From Candidatus Bipolaricaulota bacterium (GTDB taxonomy: Bacteria > Bipolaricaulota > Bipolaricaulia > Bipolaricaulales > Bipolaricaulaceae): a DNA stretch of 9,211 nucleotides. The notes under the pieces were generated by a model that saw nothing but the letters and a program-made list of their open reading frames with translations, ran no database searches and was not told where the DNA came from. Below, piece by piece: positions 6,605 through 9,211 of this stretch. The translations under genes were made by a program, and so were the position numbers. The number at the start of each line of letters is the position of its first letter. Within the stretch, counting starts at the first letter, position 1. The stretch spans positions 9,590-18,800 of the forward strand of contig JAJOKL010000089.1 in the NCBI GenBank assembly GCA_021129895.1. The letters run 5' to 3'.

Positions 6605-8665
6605 TTACCCGACCCCGTCCGGTCCGCTGTGGCGGGCCAGGAGCTCGCGGGCGACGGCCGCCACGTGCTCCGGGGTGATGCCGAACTTCTCCAGCACCTC
6701 CGGGCCGGGGGCGGAGGCCCCGAACCGGTCCACCCCCACCACGGCATCGGCGTACCTCTCCCAGCCCAGGGTCACCCCGGCCTCCACCGCCACCCGGGGC
6801 ACCCCCGGCGGCAGCACCTCCCGCCGGTAATCCTCGGGCTGCGCTTCGAATAGTTCCCACGAGGGCAGGGACACCACCCGCACCCTTACCCCCTCAGCAG
6901 CCAGAAGTTCCCCCGCCTTGAGGGCCACCTGCACCTCCGAGCCGGTGCCGATCAGGATCACCTGTGGGTCCCCTGTTGACTCCCACAGCACGTACCCGCC
7001 GCGCTGCAGTCCCTCTGCGGGGGCGTACTTCGTTCGATCCAGCACCGGCAGGTTCTGGCGAGTGAACACCAGGGCGGTGGGGCCGCCCCCCTTGAGGGCG
7101 GCGATCCAAGCCTCCCGGGCCTCATTGGCGTCGCAGGGGCGGATCACGGTGAGGCCTGGAACCGTGCGCAGGGACGTGAGCTGCTCCACCGGCTGGTGGG
7201 TGGGGCCGTCCTGGCCGATCCCGATGGAGTCATGGGTGAACACGTACACCACATTGCAGTCCATCATGGCCGCAAGGCGGATCGGCGGGCGCATGTAGTC
7301 GGAGAACACGAGGAAGGTGCCGCAGAACGGGATCAGGCCCCCGTGGCGGGCGATGCCGTTTGCGATGGCGCCCATGGCGTGCTCCCGGACCCCGAAGTGG
7401 ATGTTGCGGCCGCTCCAGTCCCACGCCCCGCCGGCCCGGCCTTGCACCCCAGCCGGAGGCTCTCCCGGCCGCTCGAAATCCCCCAGCCCGGTGAGCTCGG
7501 TGACCGTGGAGGGGTTGAGGTCCGCCGAGCCCCCGACGAGCTCCGGGATCTTTTGGGCCAGGGCCTGGAGCACCTTCCCGGAGGCCTTGCGGGTGGCGAG
7601 CCCCGCCTCGTCCGGCGGAAATTCGGGAAGCTCCTGGTCCCAGCCGGCGGGGAGCTCACCCCGGATGCGGCGCTGGAGCTCGGCAGCGAGCTCCGGGTAC
7701 TCGGCCCGGTAGCGCTGGAAGCGCTCCTTCCACTCCGTCTCCCACTTTTCCCCCCGCTCCAGGGCGGCCTGGAAATGCCTGCGGGCCTCCTCGGGCACAT
7801 AGAACTTGGGTTCACTCGGCCAGCCCAAGTGCTCCTTGGCCGCGGCCAGCTCCTCCTCCCCCAACGGGGCCCCGTGGGCCTTGTAGGTGCCGGCCTTGGT
7901 GGGGGCGCCGTAGCCCAGCACGGTTCGGATCGCGATGATGGAGGGCTTGTCGGTCACCTCTTTGGCCCGTTGGATGGCGGCATCGATGGCATCGAGGTCG
8001 TTTCCGTCCTGCACGGCTTGGGTGTGCCAGCGGTAGGCATCGTACCGCTTGAGCACGTCCTCGGTGAAGGTGAGGTTGGTGGTGCCGGCCAGGGAAATCC
8101 CGTTGTCGTCGTAGAGCACGATGAGCTTCCCCAGCCCCAGGTGCCCGGCCAGGGAGCAGGCCTCCGCTGCCACCCCCTCCATGAGGTCCCCGTCCGAGGC
8201 GAGGACGTAGGTGAAGTGGTCGATGACCCGATGGCCAGGGCGGTTGAAGACCGCTGCCAGGTGCGCCTCGGCGATGGCCATCCCCACCGCCATCCCCATG
8301 CCCTGGCCCAAGGGGCCGGTGGTCACCTCCACCCCCGGGGTGAGCCCGGCCTCGGGGTGGCCCGGGGTCTTGATCCCCCAGCGGCGGAACCTCTTAAGCT
8401 CCTCCAGGGGGAGGTCGTAGCCGTAGAGGTGCAGGAGGGCGTACAGCAGGGCCGAGCCGTGGCCGGCCGAGAGCACGAACCGGTCCCGGTCGAACCAATC
8501 CGGATCCCTGGGGTTGTGTTTAAGGTGCCTATCCCAGAGCACGTAGGCCATGGGCGCTGCTCCCAAAGGAAGGCCGGGATGACCGGAGTTTGCCTCCTGG
8601 ATCATGTCCGCCGCCAGAAAGCGGATCGCGTTCACGCACAGCTCGTCCACTCTTCGCTCCTCCAC
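6605..8665 (-). CDS. tkt: Transketolase
   Basis: Transketolase moves a two-carbon unit between ketose and aldose phosphates with thiamine diphosphate and a divalent metal, linking the pentose phosphate pathway to glycolysis in the cytoplasm. The 686 residues cover the whole family order. The N-terminal TPP domain has SGHPG (H29), SAGHGSALLY (H69), H103, the metal and TPP motif GD then N (D158, E163, N188) and H264. The pyrimidine-binding domain has NIHFGVREHAM with catalytic E428, THDSIGIGQDGPTHQPVEQ (H478, H490) and LTSLRTVPGLTVIRPCDANE. The C-terminal domain includes GTGSEVQVAL. These residues sit at a nearly constant offset from E. coli TktA. Length is slightly above the usual 660-670, partly from an insert near 399-416 rich in Gly and Pro. 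The GTG start has AAGGGGG five bases upstream (8671-8677). It lies downstream of hisS on the same strand, 165 bases apart, probably with its own promoter. Confidence 0.97.
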   Translation of the reverse strand: MEERRVDELCVNAIRFLAADMIQEANSGHPGLPLGAAPMAYVLWDRHLKHNPRDPDWFDRDRFVLSAGHGSALLYALLHLYGYDLPLEELKRFRRWGIKTPGHPEAGLTPGVEVTTGPLGQGMGMAVGMAIAEAHLAAVFNRPGHRVIDHFTYVLASDGDLMEGVAAEACSLAGHLGLGKLIVLYDDNGISLAGTTNLTFTEDVLKRYDAYRWHTQAVQDGNDLDAIDAAIQRAKEVTDKPSIIAIRTVLGYGAPTKAGTYKAHGAPLGEEELAAAKEHLGWPSEPKFYVPEEARRHFQAALERGEKWETEWKERFQRYRAEYPELAAELQRRIRGELPAGWDQELPEFPPDEAGLATRKASGKVLQALAQKIPELVGGSADLNPSTVTELTGLGDFERPGEPPAGVQGRAGGAWDWSGRNIHFGVREHAMGAIANGIARHGGLIPFCGTFLVFSDYMRPPIRLAAMMDCNVVYVFTHDSIGIGQDGPTHQPVEQLTSLRTVPGLTVIRPCDANEAREAWIAALKGGGPTALVFTRQNLPVLDRTKYAPAEGLQRGGYVLWESTGDPQVILIGTGSEVQVALKAGELLAAEGVRVRVVSLPSWELFEAQPEDYRREVLPPGVPRVAVEAGVTLGWERYADAVVGVDRFGASAPGPEVLEKFGITPEHVAAVARELLARHSGPDGVG

Positions 8666-8670
8666 AGGTG

Positions 8671-8695
8671 CCCCCTTTCAACAGGGGCGATTATA
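8671..8695 (-). promoter_or_regulatory. tkt -10 box and ribosome binding site
   Basis: On the minus strand a perfect TATAAT lies at 8695-8690 and AAGGGGG at 8677-8671, five bases before the GTG start. Transcription would begin near 8683, giving a leader of only about 18 bases. No good -35 box is found 16-18 bases upstream of TATAAT, so the promoter may be weak or need an activator. Confidence 0.5.
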
Positions 8696-8738
8696 CCGGG
8701 AGTGCCAAAGAAGACCCGATTTCGGGAAAACTATCACG

Positions 8739-8848
8739 AACCACTGAGTTCACCGAGCACATAGAGAACTCTTGCTCTTAACCTTCTTTAAGAAGCTCCG
8801 GCTCAGTTGATCACGGTGTGCTCTGTGGTCTCAGTGTGCTCCGTGGTT
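8739..8848. repeat. Imperfect inverted repeat built of 9-base units (CACNGAGNN)
   Basis: The left arm (8739-8770) reads, after AAC, the units CACTGAGTT, CACCGAGCA and CATAGAGAA. The right arm (8848-8816), read on the minus strand, gives after AAC the units CACGGAGCA, CACTGAGAC and CACAGAGCA. Each arm is thus three tandem copies of a 9-base unit, and the arms match each other at about 23 of 33 positions. The 45-base spacer holds a smaller near-palindrome, CTTCTT-T-AAGAAG (8783-8795). Transcribed, the whole could fold into a long, imperfect hairpin. From memory, similar CAC-GAG repeats are scattered between genes in many environmental bacterial genomes. The right arm overlaps the 3' end of hisS. 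Confidence 0.7.
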
Positions 8849-9211
8849 TTGAGCGAACAGGGCACGGACGCGATCCGGCGGGGATAAGTCCGCCAGGGGC
8901 AAGGGACGGGTATCACCAGAGGATAGGTCCTTCAGCGTGACCTCGCTCCGGGCGAGCTCGTCCGGGCCCAGGAACAGGGCATGGCAGGCGAGCCGGGCCG
9001 CCACCTGGGTCGCCTTCCTGAGCGAGCGGCCCAGGTACTCCATGTCCCCCGCCAGGCCCGCCCGGCGCAGTTGCGCCAGTATCCAGGCCGCGGTGCGCTT
9101 AACCTCCGGGGCCTCTCCGATGGGGATCACGTACACGTCCAGCTTCCCCTCTGTTTCCAGGTTCAGCCGGTCCCGGATCACCAGCACCAGTCGCTCCATG
9201 CCCCCGGCGAA
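8831..9211 (-). CDS. hisS: Histidyl-tRNA synthetase, C-terminal part (5' end beyond window)
   Basis: The enzyme charges tRNA-His with histidine in translation. The frame is open to the right edge, and the first visible residues FAGGMERL correspond to class II synthetase motif 3 of HisRS (usually FAxGxERL). The ATG at 9197-9199 is therefore internal and not the start. The rest is the anticodon-binding domain: DVYVIPIGEAPEVKRTAAWI, then GDMEYLGRSLRKATQVAARL, ALFLGPDEL and EVTLKDLSSGDTRPLPL, ending RALFAQ. The 126 visible residues represent roughly the last third of a protein usually about 420 long. The last residues NHGAH and the TGA stop (8831-8833) are encoded by one arm of an intergenic repeat, so the original end has probably been replaced. 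tkt follows on the same strand. Confidence 0.9.
   Translation of the reverse strand, partial: FAGGMERLVLVIRDRLNLETEGKLDVYVIPIGEAPEVKRTAAWILAQLRRAGLAGDMEYLGRSLRKATQVAARLACHALFLGPDELARSEVTLKDLSSGDTRPLPLADLSPPDRVRALFAQNHGAH

Noticed and set aside
8715..8726. Palindrome CCCGA-TT-TCGGG as a hisS terminator
   Set aside because: The loop is too small for the full stem, the remaining four-pair stem is weak, and the following minus-strand TCTTCTTT is not a clean T run.
7196..8764. A 522-codon plus-strand open frame opposite transketolase
   Set aside because: It is antisense to a complete, motif-perfect tkt, has low-complexity Gly/Pro/Val/His-rich composition, and results from GC-rich third positions. 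Similar antisense frames lie opposite hutU.
9197..9199. ATG as the start of a small 122-residue protein
   Set aside because: The frame stays open to the window edge and reads FAGG before it, forming HisRS motif 3, so the codon is internal to hisS.

Overview
The window is GC-rich bacterial DNA with strong G/C preference at third codon positions and several GTG starts. It carries seven gene-sized units and no long accessory cluster. Nothing in it fixes the taxonomy. The gene mix and composition would suit an uncultured, possibly thermophilic lineage such as Bipolaricaulota/Acetothermia, but that is only an impression.

Layout from left to right: (1) bases 1-1765, plus strand, a decayed gene for a large two-module polysaccharide-deacetylase-like protein, with three frameshifts and one in-frame TGA; its start lies left of the window. 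(2) 1815-3491, minus, intact urocanate hydratase (hutU). (3) 3628-3890, plus, a remnant of an insertion sequence: the frameshifted C-terminal tail of an integrase-type transposase followed by a repeated GAGGCA motif that looks like a transposon end. (4) 3986-5206, minus, a secreted solute-binding protein of the branched-chain amino acid ABC type, followed by a clear intrinsic terminator. (5) 5287-6591, plus, pyrimidine-nucleoside phosphorylase. (6) 6605-8665, minus, complete transketolase. (7) 8831-9211, minus, the C-terminal part of histidyl-tRNA synthetase, which runs off the right edge. The hisS-tkt gap holds an inverted repeat whose arms are each three copies of a 9-base unit, and hisS takes its last five codons and its stop from one arm.

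The genes do not form one pathway. Each intact gene is a single transcription unit or at most a loose pair (hisS then tkt, 165 bases apart). Some links are possible by inference only. Pyrimidine-nucleoside phosphorylase releases (deoxy)ribose-1-phosphate, and transketolase handles pentose phosphates. The binding protein could supply amino acids, while urocanate hydratase degrades the histidine breakdown product urocanate. No other hut genes and no ABC permease or ATPase genes are next to hutU or the binding protein.

I found no convincing new biological system. The points most worth a second look are the repeat that supplies the hisS C-terminus, the transposase relic between hutU and the binding-protein gene, and the concentration of lesions in the first gene while all five other protein genes read cleanly.
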